Shown: positions 1 through 8,765, counted from the stretch's first letter. The stretch is 64,000 nt of DNA from Thalassococcus sp. S3 (GCF_004216475.1 NZ_CP022303.1:3968001-4032000), one strand, 5' to 3'. The notes: generated from the sequence alone by a model not told the origin. Numbers and translations: made by a program.

Positions 1-1162
1 ACCGCGCCGTTTCTAGTCCGGGGCCGAGGGTCTTGGCGTTCAGCTCATCCGCGAGCTTTTGCGAGACCTGCAGACGGATCGGCGTCGGTTCAGCTTCCTC
101 TTCCGACGGCGGGCTCGCTTGGGCGCCTGTGTCCTTGGCACCTTGTTCCTCCGATTTCTCGGTGGCGCCATCAGCCGATCCTGTTTGCCCTGCCCGGTTC
201 CAAGTCAGAAACGTCGCTGCCCCGAAGATGGCGGCAAGCAGGCCAAGGATCGCCGTCGGAAATCCGGGAATGAGACCCAGGGCCATAAGTGCCACGGCGG
301 CAAGCCCCAAAGCGCGCGGCTCCGCGCCAAGCTGGCCGATAATGTCGGCACCCAGGTTGACCTGCGCCTTGCCCGGCACGCGCGTCACGATGGAGGCCGC
401 CGCAAGCGAGATCATCAGCGCGGGCAATTGAGAAATCAGCGCGTCGCCGATTGACAGCAACGCATATTGGCCAATTGCATCCTGCGCCGTCATGCCCCGC
501 TGAACGACGCCGATGGTAATGCCGCCGACCAGGTTGACGAAAATGATGATCAGCCCTGCGATACTGTCGCCTTTGACGAACTTCATCGCCCCATCCATTG
601 CGCCGTAGAGCTGGCTTTCGCGCTGCAGAAGTTTACGGCGGCGGCCGGCCTCCTCGGCATCGATGTCCCCGTTTCGCATCTCTGCGTCGATGCTCATCTG
701 CTTGCCCGGCATCGCATCTAGCGTAAACCGGGCGGCGACTTCGGCGATGCGCTCGGCCCCTTTCGAGATGACCATGAACTGCACGATGGTAACGATGAAA
801 AAGACGACCAGCCCGACCACCACGTTGCCGGCGATCACGAATTGCCCGAAGGTGACAATGATCGCGCCCGCGTCGCCCTGGGCCAGGATCAAACGCGTCG
901 TGGTCACCGAAAGGGCCAGCCGGAAGATGGTAGAGACGAGGATGATCCCGGGCAGGCTGGACAGATCCAGTGCATGCTTGAGGTAGATGGATGTCATCAA
1001 CAACAGGATCGCAACCGCGAAGTTAAAGCCGATCAGCATGTCGACAATCACGGTCGGCATGGGCATGATCATCAACATCACGGTCAAAAAGAGCAGGAGC
1101 GCAAGGGCCGCATCCCGCGCAGTCGCCAGGATGTTGAAGGTCGAAAGAAGCTTGGCCAGCAT
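1..1162 (-). CDS. sctV: T3SS export gate protein SctV, N-terminal part (runs off the left edge)
   Basis: FHIPEP-family inner-membrane component of the T3SS export apparatus; its nonameric cytoplasmic ring receives substrates. Translating the minus strand from the ATG at 1162 gives about 387 residues open to the window edge. Seen: a run of hydrophobic helices from residue ~15 to ~125, then the family's cytoplasmic FHIPEP loop around residues 150-175 (KGAERIAEVAARF, LDAMPGKQMSID), more membrane helices to ~310, and the acidic linker that precedes the C-terminal ring domain. About 300 C-terminal residues are outside the window. The start overlaps the stop of the yscY-like gene (TAATG), so the two are translationally coupled. 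The order yscX-yscY-sctV matches the Yersinia virA operon. SctV versus flagellar FlhA is decided by the neighbours. Confidence 0.95.
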   Translation of the reverse strand, partial: MLAKLLSTFNILATARDAALALLLFLTVMLMIMPMPTVIVDMLIGFNFAVAILLLMTSIYLKHALDLSSLPGIILVSTIFRLALSVTTTRLILAQGDAGAIIVTFGQFVIAGNVVVGLVVFFIVTIVQFMVISKGAERIAEVAARFTLDAMPGKQMSIDAEMRNGDIDAEEAGRRRKLLQRESQLYGAMDGAMKFVKGDSIAGLIIIFVNLVGGITIGVVQRGMTAQDAIGQYALLSIGDALISQLPALMISLAAASIVTRVPGKAQVNLGADIIGQLGAEPRALGLAAVALMALGLIPGFPTAILGLLAAIFGAATFLTWNRAGQTGSADGATEKSEEQGAKDTGAQASPPSEEEAEPTPIRLQVSQKLADELNAKTLGPGLETAR

Positions 1163-1527
1163 TATGGGATCCGACGCCCGCTGATTGCGCCGAAACAGGC
1201 CCGCGCAGCCTCCCTTGCGCCGCTCCGCAGCAGCGTCAGCACATGCAGCACCTGAAATCGGCGGTCCGGTGTGCGAGTGCAAAGCTCTTCGGTCAAGCGA
1301 CAGGCGGCGTCATGGCGCCCCAGCGCCTGATAGGCGCGGGCCAACTGGCCCAGCGCTTCGATGTCTTTCCGGTCACCCGTCAGGGGATGCAGCAGAAGCA
1401 CGGCGCGCGACGGCTGCCCAGCGTTCAAGGCCGCGCCCGCCATCATCAGGATGATATGCCTCTGACGTTCCGAGATCCCCGGCAAAGGGCGCGCGCGACG
1501 CTTAGCGAAAGGGACAACCTTGCTCAC
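1162..1527 (-). CDS. sctY: YscY/SctY-like TPR protein of the T3SS
   Basis: A 121-residue helical protein with TPR-like repeats (residues ~25-110; A-x-L-N-A-G-Q-P and Q-L-A-R-A-Y-Q-A-L-G are typical TPR helices) and a basic N-terminus. In Ysc-type systems YscY (~114 aa) binds YscX and both act with the SctV ring to allow export of early substrates. Support here is length, helical repeat character and position between a yscX-like gene and sctV. The start is a GTG at 1527 overlapping the stop of the upstream gene (GTGA); the stop overlaps the sctV start. Sequence identity to YscY was not measured, so this could instead be a generic small TPR chaperone. Confidence 0.6.
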   Translation of the reverse strand: MSKVVPFAKRRARPLPGISERQRHIILMMAGAALNAGQPSRAVLLLHPLTGDRKDIEALGQLARAYQALGRHDAACRLTEELCTRTPDRRFQVLHVLTLLRSGAREAARACFGAISGRRIP

Positions 1528-1916
1528 TTTGGGTCCCCTAGAACGGACTGAGCGTCATCAAAACGCGCTTGCAGTTGGGCATAAAGCAGCGCCTCGCGTT
1601 CGAATTGCCGAACGGCAGCCACGTCGCGTCGCGTGCTGCTGGGGGAGAGCTGAGCCCTGAATTGTCGTGCAAGGGCGCGCAGTTCCGTGGCCATCTCATC
1701 CTGCGAAATGGGGGCAATCGCAATTGCCGACGGCGCGTCGATCTGCGTCGGTTCGGCACTTCTGGCAATGCGGCGTGCGGGACTTGTTTCGCGCGAAACT
1801 GATTGATTGGGCGCCGCGGGCAAGACGCGGTCGTCTATCCGCAGACCGTCAGGCCGCCGCGGGACGGACGGGGCAGTGCGCGGGCTTGCGGGTTTATGAG
1901 AGTATGAGGTGATCAT
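1524..1916 (-). CDS. sctX: Putative YscX/SctX-like early T3SS substrate
   Basis: A 130-residue protein directly upstream of the yscY-like gene and overlapping it by 4 bp. The N-terminal ~70 residues are Ser/Pro/Arg-rich and look disordered, as expected of an exported N-terminus; the C-terminal ~60 residues are helical and charged. A short stretch (residues ~19-38, with D-G-L, D-D-R-V-L-P) faintly resembles the conserved N-terminal box of YscX (PDRYALPPDG). YscX (~122 aa) is itself exported and needed for needle assembly. The call rests mainly on length and gene order (X-Y-V). No good Shine-Dalgarno precedes the ATG at 1916, so the start is uncertain. Confidence 0.45.
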   Translation of the reverse strand: MITSYSHKPASPRTAPSVPRRPDGLRIDDRVLPAAPNQSVSRETSPARRIARSAEPTQIDAPSAIAIAPISQDEMATELRALARQFRAQLSPSSTRRDVAAVRQFEREALLYAQLQARFDDAQSVLGDPK

Positions 1917-1943
1917 AGTTTGAAGCGGTCGCCGCCATCATGT

Positions 1944-2921
1944 TCAGTATTCGACTGTTATGAGTTCTCCCTCGAACTCGAATACGGTGCTCGACACCCC
2001 GATCTCCCGGACACGCCAGCCGCTTGGCAAAATCGACCCGGCGTGAAACTGCGACCCGCCCACGGATATGGCGGAACGGTCGCCGGGCCAGACCGCCTCG
2101 ATCCGGGGCGGGCGCAGCTTTTCGGGAGCCGATGGCGCGACGAAACGGGCATGGCTGCGCAGGGCAACATTGGGGCCGTGAACCCGGTCGAACCAATGGC
2201 GCACGCGAAGCCACTCGCCCCGTTTGGTCTCGTCGATCTCTCCTTCGACGAAAAGGGCGTCGTCACGGCGTATCACCGTGAGCCGATCCAGGCCGGATAT
2301 CGCGGTGATGCGTGAAACAAGAGCCTTTTGCGCCTCCTGAAGCTCAACAGTGCGGTCAGGGACCTGCGATGTCTGCTTTCCAGTGTCTGCGGCCAAGGCC
2401 ACCTGTTCCATCGCAGGTCCCGAACGGGTCTCGCGAGGTGATCCATCGACCGGGATCGCGCTGATGAAATGGTAAAGGAAGGCGCCACCAAATCCCGCCA
2501 GCATCGCCGTTACGGGCCCAAGTTGACGCAGCGGACTGGTGAAGCGTGTCGCAGGAGCCGAGGCGATTTCGTTTCTTGGCGGGAGCGTTGACACAGCCGG
2601 TTCGGCAGCCCGCTCTTCAACCTCGCCGAAATGGAGAACGGTTTCACCGATCGTGACCTCGAAAGGGCTTTCCACGTCGATCTCCATACCGGAGGGCAGC
2701 AGACCCCGGCCCGAAAGGGTTAAATCGGCTTCGACAGCGCGAAGCAGGAGGCCGGTGTCCTGAGCAATCAGCGTGAGCGCGTGATCGGGAAGATCGGACA
2801 AGGACAGCACGATGTCGCAGGCCAGCGCGCGGCCCAGGCTTATCCGATCCCGGTCTGCCCAATCGCAGCAGACCCTTGCCCCACGATGGGGACCGGACTG
2901 CACTTGAATTTCGACCGGCAT
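1944..2921 (-). CDS. sctD: T3SS inner-membrane ring protein SctD
   Basis: A 325-residue protein with the SctD domain order: an N-terminal FHA-like cytoplasmic domain (residues ~1-100; R-I-S-L-G-R-A-L near 26-33 is the FHA-type strand), a linker, one membrane helix at ~135-157 (VTAMLAGFGGAFLYHFI), then a periplasmic part with a BON/ring-building domain (~200-265, F-V-E-G-E-I-D followed by W-F-D-R-V-H-G-P). SctD forms the outer ring of the inner-membrane basal body and contacts SctJ and the secretin. It is shorter than the usual ~400 residues, so the periplasmic region has probably lost one ring domain. A GAGG sequence precedes the ATG. It is the third gene before sctV in this operon. Confidence 0.85.
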   Translation of the reverse strand: MPVEIQVQSGPHRGARVCCDWADRDRISLGRALACDIVLSLSDLPDHALTLIAQDTGLLLRAVEADLTLSGRGLLPSGMEIDVESPFEVTIGETVLHFGEVEERAAEPAVSTLPPRNEIASAPATRFTSPLRQLGPVTAMLAGFGGAFLYHFISAIPVDGSPRETRSGPAMEQVALAADTGKQTSQVPDRTVELQEAQKALVSRITAISGLDRLTVIRRDDALFVEGEIDETKRGEWLRVRHWFDRVHGPNVALRSHARFVAPSAPEKLRPPRIEAVWPGDRSAISVGGSQFHAGSILPSGWRVREIGVSSTVFEFEGELITVEY

Positions 2922-2998
2922 GGCAGACCTCGCTCAAGACAGACTGAAGAAGGAGGTTGACCGAGCCACGCCGGTCAACCCGCGCTCTTACCGACGGA

Positions 2999-3220
2999 TT
3001 ATGCCGGGATGGTCATCTTCGCTGCGGTACTCTGCAGTTTCTTGCCCGCTTCGAATTCCTTGAACTGGGCGTTCCAGGCAGCGGCGGCATCGGATGTCTT
3101 GCCCACTCGGTCCTGGTATTCATTCGCGCCGGTGAAATCGACGCCGTTTTCGCCTTCGGACTGGGTGACGAGATCCTTGGCGGAGTTTGAGCTGATGCCT
3201 TCGGGCGGTGTAACGGACAT
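2999..3220 (-). CDS. 73-aa protein, candidate T3SS needle or rod subunit
   Basis: A small acidic protein preceded by a strong Shine-Dalgarno (GAAAGGAGA) that is almost identical to those of the two genes upstream, suggesting high-level coordinate synthesis. It has no signal peptide or membrane helix. The N-terminal half is polar, and the C-terminal ~35 residues form a probable amphipathic helix (AAAAWNAQFKEFEAGKKLQ), as in needle subunits, which are 65-85 residues and polymerise through a C-terminal helix. Rhizobial pilus protein NopA has a similar size. I cannot show homology to SctF, and the 82-aa protein at 4657-4905 is an equally possible needle. It lies immediately upstream of sctD. Confidence 0.55.
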   Translation of the reverse strand: MSVTPPEGISSNSAKDLVTQSEGENGVDFTGANEYQDRVGKTSDAAAAWNAQFKEFEAGKKLQSTAAKMTIPA

Positions 3221-3277
3221 TGTAAGTCTCCTTTCAATTAAGTCTTTCGTTCGGTTGATCTTCTGGGCGCGCCAAGG

Positions 3278-4594
3278 TCAGGCGCTGACCATTTCCCCGA
3301 TGGCGGATTGAACGCCGGTCAGTGCGGACAGGATGTCTGGCGAATTCGTCTGGCTTTGGCCGATGAGCGCCAGAACCCCTCGATACCCTTCGAGCAGATC
3401 GTCACGCTCTCCCTCGGTTACGCCGAAGCCAAGATCGCTGTCATCGGACAGGATGTTCGAGAAGATATCCGACGTGTTGGTCAGGGCATTCAGGGTGGAG
3501 CGCTGAAGCTCGGGCGTAAGCCCGGACTCGTTACTGGCGACCGCCTGGGTGAGATCCTTGGTGGAGTTCCCCAATGCGGTGATGGCCTCCTCCGAAGCAC
3601 CCTCGTCGAACATCGGCGTGTCATCGGCGGTGATTTTCAGGCCCGCAAGCGTGAAATCACTGTCGGTGCCACGTGCCTTTGACAGCTTGATTTCAGCCGC
3701 ATCCGTATCGACCGGAATATCGACTTTTCCGCCCGCCTTGCCATTGATCCGCATGTTGATGGACTTGCCATCCTCGGTCTTGATCTTGACATCGACGGCC
3801 TCGTCCTCTTCGAGCCCTTCCAGGGACAACTTGGAAGATGCCGTCCCTTCCGGAGGCCGGACTGTAAGGACATCGCCGCCACCGATACCGTTCTGGCCGA
3901 TCGAGATGCTGTTGGTGTCCGGCATGAACTGAAAGCCGCCGGGTTTGTTGGAACTGACATAGTCAATCAGCTCCATCCCGGTCATCTTTTTGCTTTCGCC
4001 AGGCTTCAGACCGGTATCGCCGACGGTCTTGGGAAGCGACGGTTCCGAAGGTCCGCCCGTTTTGCCACCCCCGGCCAGCGCATTGTCGATCATCGCAATG
4101 ATGTTTTGGGCCATGCCGAGAACCGTCGAAGGGTCACCCCCGCCGGGCGCGAAGATGTTCACCGTGCCGACGTTGCCAAACATCGGGGCTTGAGAGGCAT
4201 TTGCGCCGCTGGATCCCGAATTGCTTGTGCCGAGGTTGTTTTCGACGTTCTGCGCCAGGTTCATAAGGCGCGCGGTCGAAACGTTGCCCTGTTTGTCATA
4301 GACGGTGTTGTCCAGCATCCGTGTCACAGCGTTCAGATATTGGCCGGTTTCGCCGTTTTGGCCGCCGTCGATCTCATTGTTCTTGGCGGCAACCTGATTT
4401 GACACCTTGCGGAAATGGGACATGGCTGTCGTCACTTCGACATCGCTCTTGCTGACCATGTCGGGCTTACCTGCAAGCGCATCGACCAATTGCCCAGCGG
4501 CCGTCGACAGTTTGAACTGATCGGCAGCCCACATTTGAAGTGTGCCCATGTCGCTGCTGATGCTGACCGGGGCGGGTGATGTAACATCACTCAT
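3278..4594 (-). CDS. 438-aa protein of unknown family, candidate secreted T3SS component
   Basis: No recognised family. Three parts can be seen. A helical N-terminus (residues ~1-125) includes a patch conserved in style with filament proteins (VSNQVAAKNNEI, N-x-x-T-R-M-L). A central Gly/Ser/Pro-rich linker (~125-215) leads into a beta-rich domain (~215-330, with repeated D-V-K-I-K-T-E-D-G type strands). The C-terminus is helical (~335-438). There is no signal peptide and no Cys, and the protein is acidic, all consistent with export through a narrow T3SS channel. A perfect AGGAG precedes the ATG. Lying between two small filament-like genes and upstream of sctD, it could be a needle-tip protein, hydrophilic translocator or effector. 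Confidence 0.6.
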   Translation of the reverse strand: MSDVTSPAPVSISSDMGTLQMWAADQFKLSTAAGQLVDALAGKPDMVSKSDVEVTTAMSHFRKVSNQVAAKNNEIDGGQNGETGQYLNAVTRMLDNTVYDKQGNVSTARLMNLAQNVENNLGTSNSGSSGANASQAPMFGNVGTVNIFAPGGGDPSTVLGMAQNIIAMIDNALAGGGKTGGPSEPSLPKTVGDTGLKPGESKKMTGMELIDYVSSNKPGGFQFMPDTNSISIGQNGIGGGDVLTVRPPEGTASSKLSLEGLEEDEAVDVKIKTEDGKSINMRINGKAGGKVDIPVDTDAAEIKLSKARGTDSDFTLAGLKITADDTPMFDEGASEEAITALGNSTKDLTQAVASNESGLTPELQRSTLNALTNTSDIFSNILSDDSDLGFGVTEGERDDLLEGYRGVLALIGQSQTNSPDILSALTGVQSAIGEMVSA

Positions 4595-4656
4595 CTTGAT
4601 CTCCTTTCTGAATGATGTGGCAGTCGCACTTGTCGCGGCTGCCTTGGGTAGCGGCG

Positions 4657-4905
4657 TTAGGTGACGTCGAAGCTGTAAAGCATCGATTTCAGGTTCTGGT
4701 TGGCCTGCCGCTGCTGGATGGCATCCGCATCGACCTCCCTGTCGCCCGCACCGGTGTCGAAGCTGGAGATCAACTGGGCCACAGTATTGACCTGCTGAGC
4801 GCCTGGTACGAAACCGCTGAGCGGACCTGCAACCTTGCCGACCTGACCGGCAAAGTCTTTCACGCCCTCGATGACATCAGATACGATCGGGATCTTGATA
4901 CCCAT
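4657..4905 (-). CDS. 82-aa protein, candidate T3SS rod/needle protein or small substrate
   Basis: First gene of the leftward operon, with a strong AAAGGAG six bases before its ATG. The N-terminal ~30 residues form an amphipathic helix (IPIVSDVIEGVKDFAGQVGK), a Gly/Pro kink follows, and the C-terminal ~25 residues form a polar helix (AIQQRQANQNLKSMLYSF). Small size, no signal peptide, absence of Cys and a helical C-terminus fit inner rod or needle subunits, but no sequence match to SctF or SctI can be claimed. SctI is better assigned to the nolB-like gene at 18794, which leaves this or the 73-aa protein as the needle. The 212 bp upstream, up to the divergent gene at 5118, must hold the operon promoter. 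Confidence 0.5.
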   Translation of the reverse strand: MGIKIPIVSDVIEGVKDFAGQVGKVAGPLSGFVPGAQQVNTVAQLISSFDTGAGDREVDADAIQQRQANQNLKSMLYSFDVT

Positions 4906-5117
4906 CTTGTTCTCCTTTCGGTTGGCCGGGCCTTGGTCCGGCGGCTGATGAAAGGACGTTGGAACAAGATGCTTGCGTGGACCTGACAGAACCGATCAAA
5001 AACCACGACGCGTCGCAGGAAGGGAAAATCATTGATCCCGACACGCTGTAAGGCTGCGGTCAACTGGCGGTGTTAGGCGTCGTGCTCATTCGTTTTCCGT
5101 GAGATGAAAGAGATCGC

Positions 5118-8100
5118 ATGTCCACCACACCGCCCAACCTGCCCAAGCCACCAGCCCTCGTTGCAACCACATACGGCCTGGATTTTCCCGGTTCCGGGGT
5201 TGATGATCTTAATCCCGCCATTCTTCTTATCAGCTTGCTTGTCGGCATTTGGAATGGTGCAAATTACATCGGAAGCTTGCCGGGGGAGTTGGGCGCCGCC
5301 TTGCGGGCGGAGGTGGACCGTCAGGCGAAATTGCCCAATCACGCACGCCGAAACGAGGTAGAGAGAACCTTCGACAAGCTTGCCGAAGATCCCGTTTTGC
5401 AGCGCGGCACCGATGATCACGGTCGCACCGTCATCAAGAACGTCTTCAGCGGAGAGGTCATCGTTCGCAGGGCAAGCGCAAATAGCGTCGAGTTGCAGGC
5501 GGGGCCAGGATTGCAGGCCTATCTGGCCTCCAAAAATCCCGATCTGGCGGCGGCGCTCAAGCTTCCCGCTCCTCCGGTCGAGTTGAAGGACCCGCTTCAG
5601 CAGATGACCGAGATGTCCCGAAACCTCGATGCGGCCTTGAGCCAACCGGTATCTCCGTCACAGCCGACCGCTCCCGCAACGCCGGCCTATGACCCAAGCG
5701 CCGATCAGGCGCTGGTCCGGAAATCGTTTGACGCGAATGCCCTGGGTCGCAACGGGGGCATACCATCCGAAAAGCTGACGGAGGCGGTCAACAGGCTGGT
5801 CAGCGCCGGAGCACTGTCCGAAAAGGACGGTCGCTATGCGCTTGCCCTGCGGGGCGTGACCGACATTCAGCAGGGCGCGGACAAGCTGATCGACATTCAG
5901 AAATCGGTCGCGGATATCGGCGCCCCGCAATATGCAGGGCACTTCACCAATACCGGCGAAATGAAAACTGGACTGACCGAAGTCGCGCAGCGCTTCCAGG
6001 GCACACCGCTGGAACAGCGTGTTGCAGAGGTCGTCGCCTTGCTGGGACGTGCAGATGCCGTGTCACAGGCCCGGGCCACGGTGCAGGCATTCGCGTTCGG
6101 CCAGGATGTGCCAGAAAAGGCTGTGAACGATGCAATACATGTCCTCAAACAGCACGATCCGGCGCTGGCATCGTCCAGGGAATACCTCGGCTTGCTAGAC
6201 GCTCTGCACGCCAAAAGCCGCAACCGAAATGAAATCAACACCGGGGATGGCGGTTCGGTAAATGATCCGAACGAAGAGGCCGGCGCGCAGCGTACGCCAC
6301 CGCCCATTCCCGCCGATCACGATGCATGGGGCAACCCGCCGTTTGGCGAAACGCTTCCTCCGGCAGCGACACCTGACCCTGCGCGTCCCGGACCGAGACC
6401 GGCCGCACCGGAACGGGACCCGGACACGATCCCCGACTTCAGCCCCCCAGCCCGGCCCGGTGCGGTGCCCGGCCCGGTTCAGCCCGTTGCCGAAACGCAG
6501 CCACGGCCCGAAGTCGTGACGCCGGACGCGGTGGCCGCGGCCCCGCAGCCATCCGGCCCGCCGGGCAACAACAATGACGACCAAGAGCCCAAAACGATCA
6601 AGCAGAAGCTTGTCGATTTCTGGGCCACGTTGGGAGCCGATATCACCAAGGATGGTGTCGGCGCGGTCGGCGCCAACGCCATCGCCGCGACCAGCGCTGC
6701 GGTGTTCTATGGCGGATTGAAGGAGGTCCGCACTAGCACACCGCTTACCACTCAAAACGTGCAGGCAGAGCTGGCCAAGCTGCAGGCCAAGCCGGACGAG
6801 TATATCGGCGCGAACTACACCAACGAAGTGAACCTGCCCTATATCGGCTGGAGCGTCGGCGACAAAGCAGGAGGTCAAAGCCTTTACAACATCTCAGGGC
6901 ATTTGCTGCAGCGCGACAACGGCAACGGCTCCATCGACACGTTCCGCATCGTGCCGGAAGACATGTATGACACGCTCAAGGAGCTGCAAAAGTCCGAGGG
7001 CATCATGTCGGACCGGGTTTTTGTACGCGAGCAGATCAAAGACAATGACGGTAAGGCAGTGACCGTCTGGGTCGAGATCAAGCCGCCGGCCCGTGCGCGT
7101 CTAGACGAACTGGTCGACGTTTCGCTCAAAGCCGAGAGCAACGAGAATGCCCCGGGCTTCGAACTTTCGCCACGGCTTCGGATCGGGACCGAATTCTACG
7201 ACTTCTCCGCAAGCCTCTACTTCGGTATCGGACCCAAGCGCAAGGATGGCGAGTATACCGCCCGGCTGGGTATGGACCCGAACAATCCCAGCAAGGTCAT
7301 CGATGGCGATCTGCGCTATCAACAGACAACGCGTCTGGCTGGGATCGGCGGCGGCTTTGCGAGTAATTTCAATTCCGACCAGATCCGCGACCTGACCGAT
7401 CCCGACAGCCTGCTGAACGGCAAATCCGCCAAAGTCGGAGGCTTTGGCGTCGGTGCCGACATCATTGGCCGGACTAGATATCGCTTGGGTGTCATCGGTG
7501 AGGGCGGGTTCGGCGCGCAGCTTTTGCGGGCCCGTGAACAGATCGCCGGCGTCGAGATCGGAAGCTATCCGGTCTATGTGGAATATGACGGCAAGCAGCT
7601 CAAGAAATATACCGAATTCCAGATCTATCCCTTGAACGTCAAAGGCGAGTCTGGTCTGACCAATCCGCTTAAGATGGAGAATTACTTTAACAAGACAAAG
7701 CCGATCGACTTTGGCTCCCTGCCAAACGCCAAGGTGGGTTTTGACGTGGCTTATCAGGTCACCACGAAGGCCAAGAATGCGGGCCTGCCGGAGCTTCCGA
7801 CCATACCTTACCCTGACTGGGAAACCCACAAGCCTCTGGCCGGAAAGATGGCCATCGTGGGGCCTGATCGGATCGAGGCAGCGGATATCACCGTCTCCTC
7901 TGACGTACTCTGGCAGGGGCAAAACAACGAGGATCGGTCGATCATCGACATTCGCCTGGCCGATGGCAAAGACGCCCGTTATCTCGAATACAAGGGACAG
8001 GCCTATATCGTCGTGCCGGACGAGAACGCGGTATTCAAGGCGCCGGTCAACGCTTATTCGATGTCGATGTATTCGATGGAGCGTGTCGGCGCCCAACCGC

Positions 8101-8126
8101 CCTCTCTGGTCAACAAGCGTCTCTGA
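5118..8126 (+). CDS. 1002-aa protein of unknown family, candidate T3SS substrate
   Basis: No recognised family. Seen: a disordered N-terminus with one hydrophobic segment at residues ~32-48 (PAILLISLLVGIWNGANYI) but no signal peptide; a helical region (~55-370) with long amphipathic helices; a Pro-rich linker (~385-480) with many P-x-P runs; and a beta-rich C-terminal region (~540-1000) with alternating strands and Gly-rich turns (L-A-G-I-G-G-G-F, I-G-E-G-G-F-G). Cys is absent or nearly so. GAAAGAG precedes the ATG. It diverges from the sctD-sctV operon and is followed by a smaller beta-rich protein. Size, modular build and position inside the T3SS locus suggest a secreted effector or translocator; the function is unknown. 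Confidence 0.6.
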   Translation: MSTTPPNLPKPPALVATTYGLDFPGSGVDDLNPAILLISLLVGIWNGANYIGSLPGELGAALRAEVDRQAKLPNHARRNEVERTFDKLAEDPVLQRGTDDHGRTVIKNVFSGEVIVRRASANSVELQAGPGLQAYLASKNPDLAAALKLPAPPVELKDPLQQMTEMSRNLDAALSQPVSPSQPTAPATPAYDPSADQALVRKSFDANALGRNGGIPSEKLTEAVNRLVSAGALSEKDGRYALALRGVTDIQQGADKLIDIQKSVADIGAPQYAGHFTNTGEMKTGLTEVAQRFQGTPLEQRVAEVVALLGRADAVSQARATVQAFAFGQDVPEKAVNDAIHVLKQHDPALASSREYLGLLDALHAKSRNRNEINTGDGGSVNDPNEEAGAQRTPPPIPADHDAWGNPPFGETLPPAATPDPARPGPRPAAPERDPDTIPDFSPPARPGAVPGPVQPVAETQPRPEVVTPDAVAAAPQPSGPPGNNNDDQEPKTIKQKLVDFWATLGADITKDGVGAVGANAIAATSAAVFYGGLKEVRTSTPLTTQNVQAELAKLQAKPDEYIGANYTNEVNLPYIGWSVGDKAGGQSLYNISGHLLQRDNGNGSIDTFRIVPEDMYDTLKELQKSEGIMSDRVFVREQIKDNDGKAVTVWVEIKPPARARLDELVDVSLKAESNENAPGFELSPRLRIGTEFYDFSASLYFGIGPKRKDGEYTARLGMDPNNPSKVIDGDLRYQQTTRLAGIGGGFASNFNSDQIRDLTDPDSLLNGKSAKVGGFGVGADIIGRTRYRLGVIGEGGFGAQLLRAREQIAGVEIGSYPVYVEYDGKQLKKYTEFQIYPLNVKGESGLTNPLKMENYFNKTKPIDFGSLPNAKVGFDVAYQVTTKAKNAGLPELPTIPYPDWETHKPLAGKMAIVGPDRIEAADITVSSDVLWQGQNNEDRSIIDIRLADGKDARYLEYKGQAYIVVPDENAVFKAPVNAYSMSMYSMERVGAQPPSLVNKRL

Positions 8127-8140
8127 TCCCAGCGGGGTCA

Positions 8141-8158
8141 GGCCTGTGTAAGCAGGCC
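8141..8158 (+). repeat. Short inverted repeat after the 1002-aa gene
   Basis: GGCCTG and CAGGCC form a 6-bp stem around a 6-nt loop, 14 bp past the stop codon. No T-run follows, so it is at best a weak terminator or an RNA-stabilising stem between the 1002-aa and 177-aa genes, which are otherwise probably co-transcribed. Confidence 0.35.
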
Positions 8159-8231
8159 GTCCTAAAGACGTCGGCATACGGCAGCAGTGCCGTTTTCGAA
8201 AAGATCTCTCTTCCTCATCCAGAAAGGACAC

Positions 8232-8765
8232 ATGATGTCTGTTCCGCCCGTCACGCAAAAAGCACCCTCCGATATCCCGCCGGAACCCCAAAGCGAAGTG
8301 CCGTTCAACCCGATCCCACGCGACCGCCGCCTGCCCAAGGCGACCGATCTGCCCAAGACGATTGATCTGGGCGACCTGAAGGTCAAACCGCTGCCCGAAG
8401 GCCGTGGCGGCGCCGAGATTACGGCACCCGTGACACCATCGACGGACGTCACAATCGGCGGCAAGCTGGGTGAGCCCGCGTCGGTCGGTGTCTCGCAAGA
8501 TGCCGGTCCCCTTGGCGTCACCATCAAGCGCGATCTGTCAGGTCCCCCAAACACGCGCGGAGAGGTGGAAGCCACACTTGGCGATAAGGAGGACGTCAAT
8601 CTGAAGGGCACGGTCGAGATCAATCCCTCTGCCGACAACAAGGTCCGCGGGTCGGCCACGTTGACCGTACCACTGGGCGATAACCTTTCGGTCGAAGGGT
8701 CGGTCAAAGAAAGCGCCGATGGCAAATCCGCGTCGGGTGAAGCGGTCATTCTCTATCGTAAGTAG
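8232..8765 (+). CDS. 177-aa beta-rich protein, companion of the 1002-aa protein
   Basis: Start chosen at ATGATG (8232/8235), which follows GAAAGGA; the longer frame from 8187 has no ribosome-binding site. Residues 1-55 are Pro-rich and disordered. Residues ~60-177 are a series of regularly spaced amphipathic strands of the type V-x-L-x-G-x-V-E (NLKGTVEINP, RGSATLTVPL, SVEGSVKESA), each 10-12 residues, which suggests a small beta-sandwich or beta-meander. It contains no Cys and no signal peptide. No family is recognised. Lying 105 bp downstream of the 1002-aa gene on the same strand, it may be a second secreted substrate or a partner sharing the same beta fold. Confidence 0.55.
   Translation: MMSVPPVTQKAPSDIPPEPQSEVPFNPIPRDRRLPKATDLPKTIDLGDLKVKPLPEGRGGAEITAPVTPSTDVTIGGKLGEPASVGVSQDAGPLGVTIKRDLSGPPNTRGEVEATLGDKEDVNLKGTVEINPSADNKVRGSATLTVPLGDNLSVEGSVKESADGKSASGEAVILYRK

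Noticed and set aside
7101..8498. 465-codon minus-strand frame opposite the 1002-aa gene
   Set aside because: Long antisense frames are expected in GC-rich coding DNA; composition is Arg/Gly/Asp-rich with no domain or start signal.
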